Positions 53,216 through 60,097 of a DNA stretch of 64,000 nucleotides are shown here, piece after piece. Made by a program: the position numbers and the translations under genes. The notes under the pieces were generated by a model. That model searched no databases. It was not told where the DNA came from and was given only the letters and a program-made list of their open reading frames with translations. This DNA is from Acidimicrobiaceae bacterium (GTDB lineage Bacteria > Actinomycetota > Acidimicrobiia > Acidimicrobiales > RAAP-2), in the NCBI GenBank assembly GCA_003133325.1, contig PKXA01000024.1, positions 62,001 through 126,000 of the forward strand, in the 5' to 3' direction. The stretch's first letter is position 1. Each line of letters begins with the position of its first letter.

Positions 53216-53291
53216 GGTCCCATCGTCTAGAGGCCTAGGACATCACCCTCTCAAGGTGGAGACACGGGTTCGAATCCCGTTGGGACTACCA
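53216..53291 (+). tRNA. tRNA-Glu (anticodon CTC), anchor of the repeat array
   Basis: Acceptor ggtccca/tgggact, D arm gtctagaggcctaggac, anticodon stem tcacc/ggtgg around ctctcaa (anticodon CTC), T arm acggg-ttcgaat-cccgt, discriminator A and encoded CCA (53289-53291). The 3' 49 bp (53244-53292) recur exactly at 54656-54704 and in decayed form at 59046-59093. Confidence 0.95.
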
Positions 53292-53292
53292 G
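53244..53292 (+). repeat. tRNA-Glu 3' segment, copy 1 (native), candidate attB core
   Basis: 49 bp from the anticodon stem through CCA plus one base. It is identical to 54656-54704. tRNA 3' ends of this kind are classic recombination targets of tyrosine integrases. Confidence 0.85.
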
Positions 53293-53382
53293 GAATGACC
53301 GACCTGCGGTTGCTCGAGGCGGAGCGAGCGTCAACGCCGATGTTCTCGATTCCGTGTAGTCAACCATCGTGTTGGTATCTCT

Positions 53383-53410
53383 ACTATAGTATGTGTACAT
53401 GGACTATAGT
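53383..53410. promoter_or_regulatory. Paired ACTATAGT palindromes, candidate operator
   Basis: Two identical 8-bp palindromes ACTATAGT at 53383-53390 and 53403-53410, centres 20 bp apart, in an AT-rich stretch 60-87 bp before the nucleotidyltransferase gene. The two-turn spacing fits binding of two dimers, as in self-regulated toxin-antitoxin operons. Confidence 0.55.
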
Positions 53411-53469
53411 ACTGAATACTCGACGGCTCCCGCCAGCGAGTACGAGAAGAGGACGGGTACGGAGGTGCG

Positions 53470-54090
53470 GTGGAACTGAACCATCCTCTGGCCACGATCA
53501 CGCCAACGCTCGACGGGGACGTTCTCGCTGTCATTGCCCAGCACGAGGCCACCTTCACAACGGGGCAGATGCACCGAGTGCTGGACGGATACTCGGAAGC
53601 AGGTATCCGGAAGGTGCTCATTCGCTTGAGCCGCCAGGGTGTGGTGCTTTCCGACCGCGTCGGCAACGCGTATGGCTACCGGCTGAATCGAGACCACCTC
53701 GCCGCTGGTCCCATCATCGAGCTCGCCAACCTGCAGCGAACGTTGCTGCGCAGGATCGGGGAGCGCCTCGAGAGCTGGGCACATTCACCGGTGTACGCCG
53801 CCGTGTTCGGCTCTGCCGCGCGTGGAACGATGACAGCGGAGAGCGACCTCGACCTACTTCTCGTTCGTCCAGACGACGCACTTCGTGGTACGTGGGACGA
53901 GGAGGTTGGTGCCTTGGTCTCCGACGTCTCGAGATGGACGGGCAACGATACGCGAGCTCTTGAATACTCTGAGCATGAAGTTGCCGCTTCCCCCGCTGGG
54001 CCCGTCCTTCGAGACGTACTTGCCGAAGGTCTCACCGTCGCTGGCAGTCGCGCGTGGCTGATCTCGAAACTGACGCAGAGAGCGGACTGA
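53470..54090 (+). CDS. Nucleotidyltransferase with N-terminal winged helix (MNT-type antitoxin candidate)
   Basis: 206 residues from GTG 53470, with GGAGG just before it. Residues 1-80 look like a winged-helix DNA-binding part (TTGQMHRVLDGYSEAGIRKV LIRLSR). Residues 105-135 hold the minimal nucleotidyltransferase site AAVFGSAARGTMTAESDLDL with Gly114-Ser115, Asp126 and Asp128. MNT proteins of this type neutralise HEPN toxins, in known cases by adding AMP to them. The gene follows tRNA-Glu and precedes a HEPN-like gene by 1 bp (TGAAGTG), the usual MNT-HEPN layout. Confidence 0.85.
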   Translation: MELNHPLATITPTLDGDVLAVIAQHEATFTTGQMHRVLDGYSEAGIRKVLIRLSRQGVVLSDRVGNAYGYRLNRDHLAAGPIIELANLQRTLLRRIGERLESWAHSPVYAAVFGSAARGTMTAESDLDLLLVRPDDALRGTWDEEVGALVSDVSRWTGNDTRALEYSEHEVAASPAGPVLRDVLAEGLTVAGSRAWLISKLTQRAD

Positions 54091-54091
54091 A

Positions 54092-54490
54092 GTGGTCCGC
54101 ACTCGCCATTGTCCGCCATCAGTGCGCCTCGGCCGTCTGCAGAAGGCCGTCCAATTCTTCGACGCGGCTGTGGTCGTTCAAAGCCTTGCTGATGAAGATG
54201 GCGAAATTGCTGATGCATACGTGACACTCTGCGTGCACGCCGGTATCGCCGCCTCGGATGTCGTCTGCTGTGCGCGTCTCGGCGAACATGCACAGGGTGA
54301 GAACCACGGCGAAGCCGTAGAACTACTTGGAAAGGCGGACAAGGATTCGGCCAAGCATCTGCGCACCCTGCTCGGAATGAAGACGAAGGCTGGCTATGGC
54401 TACGCTTCCGCCACTGCCGACGACTGTAAGCGAGCCGGCCGAGCTGCTGAGGTGCTGCTTGAAACCGCTCGCCGGGTGAACGTCACATAG
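54092..54490 (+). CDS. HEPN-like protein (toxin candidate partner of the MNT protein)
   Basis: 132 residues from GTG 54092, all helical. Opens with basic residues (RLGRLQKAVQFFDAAVVVQS), then VTLCVHAGIAASDVVCCARL, GEHAQGENHGEAVELLGKAD and LRTLLGMKTKAGYGYASA. The order (KA..F...A.........AY..LCVHAGIAA.D..C) resembles SAV_6107-like HEPN proteins I recall. The strict R-x4-6-H RNase motif is not evident, so RNase activity is uncertain. It forms a two-gene unit with the nucleotidyltransferase and is followed by the repeated block at 54544. Confidence 0.68.
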   Translation: MVRTRHCPPSVRLGRLQKAVQFFDAAVVVQSLADEDGEIADAYVTLCVHAGIAASDVVCCARLGEHAQGENHGEAVELLGKADKDSAKHLRTLLGMKTKAGYGYASATADDCKRAGRAAEVLLETARRVNVT

Positions 54491-54543
54491 TCCCGGAGTC
54501 ATTGTCCTCGCGACCGTGCGATCCGCAATCGGAATTCGTCGAA

Positions 54544-54704
54544 TCCTGCCAACATTCCGCCAACCGACTTTGAGGTGCAGGAGGACGCAGGCGCTGCACT
54601 CGGCAATCGGTATGCAGCGAAAGCCCTGCTGAGCGGTCCTCAGCGGTGAACCAGCCACCCTCTCAAGGTGGAGACACGGGTTCGAATCCCGTTGGGACTA
54701 CCAG
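54544..54704 (+). repeat. Cassette-end block, copy 1: conserved 112 bp plus tRNA-Glu 3' segment
   Basis: 161 bp nearly the same as 58934-59093. It holds ttgaggtgcagga (54570-54582), possible hairpins gtgcag/ctgcac (54575-54580 with 54594-54599) and gctgag/ctcagc (54628-54633 with 54639-54644), and ends in an exact 49-bp copy of the tRNA-Glu 3' segment. This block is not found before the real tRNA, so it belongs to the inserted DNA. Confidence 0.85.
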
Positions 54705-54854
54705 AAAAGTGCAGGTCAGCCGGGATAAATATCACGGTTTTCTTCTTGCTCGGATCAGTCCTGACCATCCATCGCGCGTCCATCGCGCGGAGCAATCGGC
54801 ACAACGTCCGCAGGCGTCGCCAAATCGGCCAGGGCAGCCGCCAGCGCCTGGTCC

Positions 54855-55007
54855 CGGTCCTCACTCGCCCTCGAAGACGAGGGCTACGCAGTCGAGGATG
54901 TGGCCAGTGGTGAAGAAGCGGTAGCCCGCTTCACCGAGGACCCTTCCGAACTGGTGCGGGAGATGGTTGCCTTGGAGTGCCGCCTGGTGGCCATCAGAGC
55001 CAGGTAG
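54855..55007 (+). pseudogene. Response-regulator receiver fragment
   Basis: In one frame: RSSLALEDEGYAVEDVASGE then EAVARFTEDPSELV, the text of alpha1 to beta3 of a receiver domain (usual LALEDEGYEVEEAASGEEAL). The DD pair and the phospho-Asp part are missing on either side, and the frame runs on without homology to TAG 55005-55007. A dead fragment of a regulator gene. Confidence 0.65.
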
Positions 55008-55170
55008 CGACGGAGCATGATCCGGTCGACATCTGCCGGGCCCTGCGCCCCTCCCCGGCCGGCCCACTCGGCAAACCGCTCGGCGTCCCGGGAGCAGGAC
55101 CGCACCGACGCCGGGGACAGCGCCGACCGACCGGCGGAACGCTTCGAGCTCCCAGGTCACGGGAGAACAG
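54975..55170 (-). pseudogene. XerC-like tyrosine recombinase relic (N-terminal core-binding part)
   Basis: On the minus strand: VTWELEAFRRSV, a frameshift, then SALSPASVRSCSRDAERFAE and WAGRGGAQGPADVDRIMLRR, YLALMATRRHSKATISR. This is the SAM-like N-terminal domain of XerC/XerD recombinases (usual DLRRFAEWAGRAG...LRRYLAYLATRR.SKATISR). The catalytic domain is missing. It lies 270 bp from the duplicated tRNA site. Confidence 0.65.
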
Positions 55171-55180
55171 TACCGGCACG

Positions 55181-55215
55181 GACACGACACGACACGACAC
55201 GACACGACACGACAC
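55181..55215. repeat. Microsatellite (gacac) x 7
   Basis: Seven perfect gacac units next to the XerC relic and 185 bp upstream of the binding-protein gene. Slippage-prone; no known role. Confidence 0.95.
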
Positions 55216-55399
55216 GCCCGTCAGCTGCGGTTGCGCCGCCCGATCGCCGCGTCGACAATTCCCCCGAGGAGTTGGCCGGAGGGCTATCGTCATGGCGTGA
55301 GGTGACCATTTCTGTGGTTTTCGGCTGGCCGCGACCGATATCAGAATTGTCTTCACGAGCCCGACAACAGACGTTTTCGGCCACAGCCCAAGGGGGAAT

Positions 55400-57073
55400 A
55401 TGTCTGATCGAATCGACCGGCGCTCGTTCTTGGCCCGGGGGGCGGCCACCGGGGCCGGCATCGCCGCCATCGGAACATCGGGCGGCCTGTTGGCCGCATG
55501 CAGTTCGGGCTCGGGTTCCTCGAAGTCCGCGACTGCTACCCACCCGAGTGGCATCTCCACCTCCACTCCCAAACCGGGTGGCCAGCTGATCTTCGGTGTC
55601 GAAGCCGAGGACACCAGTTTCGACCCCACCTGGGCCACGTTTGATACCACCGGGATCATGTACGCCCGCACGGTGTTCGACCCACTGGCCGCTGTCGCCG
55701 CCGACGGCTCGGTGCAGCCCTACCTGGCCGAGTCGATCACCCCTAACGCCGACTACACGGTGTGGACGATCACCATGCGTCCCAACGTGCATTTCCACGA
55801 TAACACCCCCTGCGACGCCGCGGCGGTGGCCTACAACTTCAGCGCACAAAAGGCTTCGGGCCTGACCGGGCCGGCCGTGACCACCATCGACACCATTACC
55901 GTGACCAGCCCACTTGTGGTCACGGTGACCATGAAATCGCCGTGGGTGCCCTTCGACTTCTACTTGGCCGGTGGCATCGGCGGCCAGATCGCCTTCATCG
56001 CCGCGCCGAGCATGCTGAAGGACCCCCAGCACGCCGGAAAGCCGGTAGGCACCGGCCCGTTCGTCTACGAAGTGTGGAATCCCAACGACCACTTCACCGC
56101 CACCAAGAATCCCCACTACTGGCGACCCGGCTTTCCCTACCTCGACAGCATCACCTACAAGCCCATTCCCGACGGCAGCCAGCTGCTGGCCAGCCTTATG
56201 TCGGGGAGCGTGGACATCATCCACACCTCCATGCCAACGGTGACCAGCAGCCTCCGCGCCGACACCTCTTTGGGCTACATCGACGACTCGGTCCATGTTG
56301 CCGGTGAGCCGGACATGAACTGTCTGCTCCTCAATCTCTCCCAACCGCCGTTCAACAACCTCAAGGTTCGCCAGGCGGCGGCCATGGCCGTCAACTCGGC
56401 CCTGTACACCCAGGTCATCGACAAGGGAATCAGCCCGACCTCCAACGGGCCGTTCGTCAGCGGATCGCCCTACTTCGCACCTACCGGCTACCCGACACCG
56501 GACCCGGCCAAGGCCAAGCAATTGGTCCAACAGGTGCGACAAGAGACGGGCAAGCCGGTGTCGGTGACCATCGACCACACGCCCGACGCGAGCACGACAA
56601 AGATTGCCGAGTTTCTCCAGCAACAGCTCAACACGGTGGGCATGCAGGTTACCCTCAGCCCCGTTCAACAGGCCAAGCAAATCAACACCGCCCTGGCCGG
56701 CACCTTCGAGGCACAGGCGTGGCGGCAGTTCGGGGCCATCGACCCCGACTTGAACTACATCTTCTGGAGTCCGACCAACATTAATCCGGTGTTCTCCATC
56801 AACATGGCCCGCAATACCGACCCGGCCATGGAGGCGGCACTGATCCAGGGCCGCCAATCCCCCGCCCAGGCCGACCGAACGGCCGCGTACCAAAAGGTGG
56901 GGAGGTTGATGGGTTCGGACATCCCCTACATCTGGACGGGTCGCGCCGTGTGGTCGTGCGGTGCTCAGCCCAAGGTGCAGAATTTCGCCAATCCGACCAC
57001 GCCCTCCGGGGCCAAGGCCTTCCCGTTCATCACCGGTGCGGTCTGGCCCACCCAGATCTGGATCGGCTCCTGA
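55400..57073 (+). CDS. ABC transporter substrate-binding protein, family 5 (peptide/nickel type), Tat-exported lipoprotein
   Basis: 557 residues from ATG 55400 after AAGGGGG. Signal with twin arginine (DRIDRRSFLARGAATGAGIA) and lipobox GGLLAAC, then a Ser-rich linker. The SBP_bac_5 core: DTSFDPTWATFDTTGIMYAR, FDPLAAVAADGSVQPYLAES, WTITMRPNVHFHDNTPCDAA, KPVGTGPFVYEVWNPNDHFT and NLKVRQAAAMAVN. It binds peptides, nickel or other small ligands outside the cell. No permease or ATPase genes are nearby, so it is an orphan, possibly stranded by insertion or decay around it. Confidence 0.93.
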   Translation: MSDRIDRRSFLARGAATGAGIAAIGTSGGLLAACSSGSGSSKSATATHPSGISTSTPKPGGQLIFGVEAEDTSFDPTWATFDTTGIMYARTVFDPLAAVAADGSVQPYLAESITPNADYTVWTITMRPNVHFHDNTPCDAAAVAYNFSAQKASGLTGPAVTTIDTITVTSPLVVTVTMKSPWVPFDFYLAGGIGGQIAFIAAPSMLKDPQHAGKPVGTGPFVYEVWNPNDHFTATKNPHYWRPGFPYLDSITYKPIPDGSQLLASLMSGSVDIIHTSMPTVTSSLRADTSLGYIDDSVHVAGEPDMNCLLLNLSQPPFNNLKVRQAAAMAVNSALYTQVIDKGISPTSNGPFVSGSPYFAPTGYPTPDPAKAKQLVQQVRQETGKPVSVTIDHTPDASTTKIAEFLQQQLNTVGMQVTLSPVQQAKQINTALAGTFEAQAWRQFGAIDPDLNYIFWSPTNINPVFSINMARNTDPAMEAALIQGRQSPAQADRTAAYQKVGRLMGSDIPYIWTGRAVWSCGAQPKVQNFANPTTPSGAKAFPFITGAVWPTQIWIGS

Positions 57074-57092
57074 GCCCGCACACCTTCGATCC

Positions 57093-57305
57093 GAGGCAGT
57101 CGCGGCTGGCCTTCGCATCATGGGCATAGACCGGCCGGGCTATGGCTTGTCGAAGCCCGGCCGGTCCGCACAATCGCTGATTGGATCCCCGAGGCATTGG
57201 CGGTAGTCGACCATCTGGGCATCGACCAGTTCGACGACTCCTGCCAGGAGGTGTCAACCAGCCCGTCCTGGCGGAGTCGGGCAACCCTCCAACATTCGCG
57301 AGCAG
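57093..57305 (+). pseudogene. Alpha/beta-hydrolase fragment
   Basis: LRIMGIDRPGYGLSKPG in one frame, then after a shift DWIPEALAVVDHLGIDQFD. This is the oxyanion-hole region to the helix before the nucleophile elbow of alpha/beta hydrolases (usual V.G.DRPGYG.S). The Ser-His catalytic parts are missing. Confidence 0.65.
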
Positions 57306-57362
57306 CTTCGAGTAAGCGGTGACAGACCTGGCTCAAGTCCGGAGTTCCGCAAGAGGTCACAT

Positions 57363-57836
57363 CTATATACCTTCAATTGTCGGGGGTGGCGGCAGGGGTC
57401 CGGCGCAGATCATCAGGCCGTGGCCGTCCACCTCGATCGGATCGAGGCCGATTCGAGAGCAGAACCCGAGGGATCGAGCGTTGTCCGGGTGGACGCGGGC
57501 GACGATAGTGATGGGCGCCACGCCGGGTCGCGCGAGCAAGTCGTTGACGACGACCTCCCACAGCGTGTCAGAAGCGCGCTTCCCGATCGTAAGCGATCTG
57601 CCCTGATAGTCGATGGGGATGGCAGCAAACGCGAGGTGACGGACCATTGGTGAGTCTCCGCGACGATGGCATGCGACGCCGACAAGGACGTCGGTTTCGA
57701 ACAGGAGAAGCAGCCGGTGATCGGCTCGCAGGCTGTCGACCGCGCCGGCGTGGCGAATGGCCTGAGCTCGGAAGTAGCGCTGCACCACCAGGTCAATCGC
57801 TTCGCGATCCCACAGATCATCTCGAGGATCCGCCAC
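57363..57836 (-). CDS. GNAT-like acetyltransferase domain protein
   Basis: 157 residues from GTG 57836. LLLLFETDVLVGVACHRRGD, HLAFAAIPIDYQGRSLTIGK and ITIVARVHPDNARSLGFCSR then IGLDPIEVDG follow the GNAT beta-sheet order, with V-H-P-D-N-x-R-S-x-x-F as the acetyl-CoA-side C-terminal part. The R/Q-x-x-G-x-G/A pyrophosphate loop reads YQGRSLTIG. GNAT proteins of similar size act as toxins (TacT/AtaT-like) or antibiotic-modifying enzymes. No RHH antitoxin gene directly precedes it; function open. Confidence 0.65.
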   Translation of the reverse strand: MADPRDDLWDREAIDLVVQRYFRAQAIRHAGAVDSLRADHRLLLLFETDVLVGVACHRRGDSPMVRHLAFAAIPIDYQGRSLTIGKRASDTLWEVVVNDLLARPGVAPITIVARVHPDNARSLGFCSRIGLDPIEVDGHGLMICAGPLPPPPTIEGI

Positions 57837-58012
57837 CTACCAACCAGATTCATCGCCGGCCTCTCGACCAAGTAGCCAGTTGATGCTCGGCCATCTTGAC
57901 AGCTGGCCCGTGACCATTGCCATGCATGCTGGACACCCCGGACATGGGAGACGAACATCTGGGTGACCTACGACGCCGGCATTGCGGTTGCTCCTGCGAA
58001 CCGTCTCTGACG

Positions 58013-58360
58013 CTAGGGCCAATGTGCACCGACGTAGGGGTCCCGATGGTCGCGAGCCCATTTGTCGAGATGCCTCGCCAGATGAGTGGCGAGACCGCCA
58101 CCTCTCGGAAAGTTGGACTTGCGGACGAAGACGACTGGCACACATGGCGCGTCGCTACTTTGCCGGTCTTCAAGGAGTCGGACGAAATCAGCGAAGTTCT
58201 CCGTCACAACGAGACGGTCCTGGACCACGGCAAGTTCGAATACATCGCTATCGTCAGCGCCAGCCAGCTCCACGTCGTGGACGGACACGGCGTCGTGATC
58301 CAAGTCGGTGAGCCGTTGGGCCAGGGTTCGCGGGAGCATCTCGTCCAGCAGCCACCTCAC
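58013..58360 (-). CDS. DUF5615 PIN-like protein (toxin candidate)
   Basis: 115 residues. MRWLLDEMLPRTLAQRLTDL opens with the L-L-D-E acidic pair, then HDAVSVHDVELAGADDSDVF, LAVVQDRLVVTENFADFVRL; this is the PIN-like fold of DUF5615 with acidic residues at the ends of strands 1 and 4 (T-E/D-N-x-x-D). Members sit with DUF433/RHH antitoxins and are presumed nucleases. Overlaps the antitoxin-like gene by ATGA at 58357-58360. Confidence 0.82.
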   Translation of the reverse strand: MRWLLDEMLPRTLAQRLTDLDHDAVSVHDVELAGADDSDVFELAVVQDRLVVTENFADFVRLLEDRQSSDAPCVPVVFVRKSNFPRGGGLATHLARHLDKWARDHRDPYVGAHWP

Positions 58361-58779
58361 GAAGACAGCAGGTGTTCTCGACGATCGATACGTTCGCGGA
58401 GCTCCTCTGCGGCCAGATCGTCGGCGGCTATCCGATCCTCCACTTCGGTCGGATTGACCCCGTAGAAGTCGATGGCCAGCCGGATCTGTGCTGTCGAAAG
58501 TGCGAGCTCGTCAGCCAAGGCCCGCACGCGTCGTTCATCCTTGCCCGGCATCTGCTTGAGGGCTCGGATGATCTCCCAGACATCGGGTCCCCCGACAATT
58601 GCTGCCCTCCTGCCTGTGGGTCCATCCCGGTAGACGATGCCTGGAAACCGACGAGTCTTCAGGCCTTCATCGAGAATGGTGGCGACCAATGTGGTTGCAG
58701 ACGCCCCCGTTGAGGTGGCCTCGTCATTGAGACGTTCGAGGAGCTCCTCAGGAAGACGGAACGATGTTGGACGGGGCAT
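58357..58779 (-). CDS. RHH antitoxin with DUF433-like C-terminal region
   Basis: 140 residues from ATG 58779, after AGGAG with a 6-nt spacing. RPTSFRLPEELLERLNDEAT then STGASATTLVATILDEGLKT is a ribbon-helix-helix DNA-binding domain; the C-terminal half (RRAAIVGGPDVWEIIRALKQ; LADELALSTAQIRLAIDFYG) resembles DUF433-type antitoxin text. It should bind its partner DUF5615 protein and repress its own promoter; a perfect palindrome lies at 58801-58819. Confidence 0.85.
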   Translation of the reverse strand: MPRPTSFRLPEELLERLNDEATSTGASATTLVATILDEGLKTRRFPGIVYRDGPTGRRAAIVGGPDVWEIIRALKQMPGKDERRVRALADELALSTAQIRLAIDFYGVNPTEVEDRIAADDLAAEELRERIDRREHLLSS

Positions 58780-58800
58780 AGTCAACTCCTGTAGTGTACC

Positions 58801-58819
58801 TGCGCTACATCGTAGCGCA
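58801..58819. promoter_or_regulatory. Palindromic operator candidate of the RHH/DUF5615 pair
   Basis: tgcgctac-atc-gtagcgca, an exact inverted repeat with a 3-bp centre, 22 bp upstream of the antitoxin ATG at 58779. RHH antitoxins bind such sites to repress their own operon. Confidence 0.7.
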
Positions 58820-58933
58820 CACCCAGCAGTTCGTCTACGCCAGAAGACAGGGGACCGAGTATCCGGATAGAGCCCTGCCCCTACATCGGTGTCATACGAT
58901 CAACGACAACCAAGGGGTCGGATCGGGATTGGT

Positions 58934-59093
58934 TCCTGCCAACAATCCGCCAACCGACTTTGGGGTGCAGGAGGCCGCAGGCGCTGCACTCGGCTATCGG
59001 AATGCAGCGAAAGCCCAGGTGAGCGGTCCTCAGCGGAGATCCAGCCACCCTCTCAAGGTGGAGACACGGTTTGGACCCCGTTGGGACTACCAG
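58934..59093 (+). repeat. Cassette-end block, copy 2 with decayed tRNA-Glu 3' segment
   Basis: 160 bp closely matching 54544-54704: ccgccaaccgactttggggtg, then cgcaggcgctgcactcgg, gagcggtcctcagcgg and finally ccaccctctcaaggtggaga. The last 48 bp (59046-59093) match the tRNA-Glu 3' segment but with a lost base and changes in the T loop (acggtttggacccc). Rest of 58820-59152 shows no gene. Confidence 0.85.
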
Positions 59094-59152
59094 TTTGAAT
59101 TCGTCGACGAAGTCGTGGATCGCCGCAGTGCTTCCGAGCTTGCCTGTCGGAG

Positions 59153-59566
59153 TCAGTCGATAGATCCCTTTGCGACGATCCACTGACAGGTCTGCCCGGT
59201 GACCTCCGCGATGAGATCGAAATCTGCGTCGTAGTGGAGAAGCGTCAGTCCGTGCTCCTCAGCAGCGGCGGCGATCAAGAGGTCCGGCACCTTTCGGCCC
59301 CGCAGGCGCTTTGCCGACAGAAGTCGTTGAGTCTGGCGAGCCCGGGCGACATGTGTCTCTGACGTTTCCACGAGTGTCAGTACTTGGAGCGCACCGATCA
59401 GCTGATCCCACTCCGCGTCGTTGCGGGCCGAGAATCCCACCTCAAGGTCGGAAATACCGGCCCGCGCCGCCGAACCAGCTTGAACGAATGGCTCGAGCGC
59501 GGAACGCACGGGTGGGGAGCCGACGCGGGTGAGGACGCTCGTGTCGACAAGATGGGTCAGCGCCAC
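59153..59566 (-). CDS. vapC: PIN-domain ribonuclease toxin, VapC-like
   Basis: 137 residues from GTG 59566. The PIN acidic residues are in place: Asp8 (HLVDTSVLTR), Glu42 (ISDLEVGFSA), Asp95 (GRKVPDLLIAAAAEEHGLTL) and Asp113/Asp115 (HYDADFDLIAEVTGQ). VapC toxins cut tRNA or rRNA when VapB is lost. Its start overlaps the end of the vapB gene by 10 bp, the usual antitoxin-first order. It lies immediately after the second repeat block. Confidence 0.92.
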   Translation of the reverse strand: MALTHLVDTSVLTRVGSPPVRSALEPFVQAGSAARAGISDLEVGFSARNDAEWDQLIGALQVLTLVETSETHVARARQTQRLLSAKRLRGRKVPDLLIAAAAEEHGLTLLHYDADFDLIAEVTGQTCQWIVAKGSID

Positions 59567-59751
59567 GCGTCATCTCGATCGGAGAGAGGCATGCTGGCGA
59601 GCACGTCCATCGAGTCGCTGACGACCCCTGGTCGATCGGAGCTCACCAGACGAAGCGCCTCGTTCACCGTGGCCTTGATCGTGGTCGTGCCCAGCTGCGA
59701 TCGGGCAGCATCAAGGGCGTCTTCGTCGATGTCCACAAGCCTCTTGGTCAT
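59557..59751 (-). CDS. vapB: VapB-like antitoxin
   Basis: 64 residues from ATG 59751: MTKRLVDIDEDALDAARSQL then GTTTIKATVNEALRLV, the type of small RHH/VapB antitoxin with T-K-R-x-V-D-I-D-x-x-A-L-x-x-A. The C-terminal tail (SMDVLASMPLSDRDDAW) should wrap the VapC active site. Paired AT-rich repeats upstream at 59759-59787 may be its operator. Confidence 0.88.
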   Translation of the reverse strand: MTKRLVDIDEDALDAARSQLGTTTIKATVNEALRLVSSDRPGVVSDSMDVLASMPLSDRDDAWR

Positions 59752-59758
59752 ACGAAGA

Positions 59759-59787
59759 GTATATACAGTTGTGGCAAAGATATATAC
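59759..59787. promoter_or_regulatory. Paired gtatatac/atatatac repeats, candidate vapBC operator
   Basis: gtatatac (59759-59766, palindromic) and atatatac (59780-59787), centres 21 bp apart, 8-36 bp upstream of the vapB ATG. Spacing and place fit autoregulation by VapBC. Confidence 0.55.
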
Positions 59788-59904
59788 AACCATCAGTGAC
59801 AAGACGGTCGATGTGTCGGCCAAAACCCAACATTTCACCCAACAACTTCGTTCCAGTGTGTCGCACGAGGTGTCAGTGGGTGCCATCGGCCATCGCAGGC
59901 GACC

Positions 59905-60014
59905 GCCTTGAGGTGCAGGAATGCGACGCCGCGGGACTTGCCGGGGCTCAATGCGATGATTCGTTCCACTCTCCTAGGGTGGTGACCGAGGTGCATGTGT
60001 CGGTCGGCAACCAG
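59905..60014 (+). repeat. Possible strongly decayed third cassette-end block
   Basis: Shares ttgaggtgcagga exactly (59908-59920) with the block at 54570, preceded by accg as there. About 50 bp later, ccactctcctagggtggtga (from 59965) matches the anticodon arm of the tRNA-Glu segment at 16 of 22 positions, and accag at 60010-60014 falls near the expected CCAG end. Weak; could be chance. Nothing else is seen in 59788-60097. Confidence 0.3.
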
Positions 60015-60097
60015 GTCGTGGTCGACTAGCCCCTGGCACGGGTCGATCCCGCCTCCGAGCAAGTCCAAGTCATACCCGACGCTGGGGAGGAACAGCA

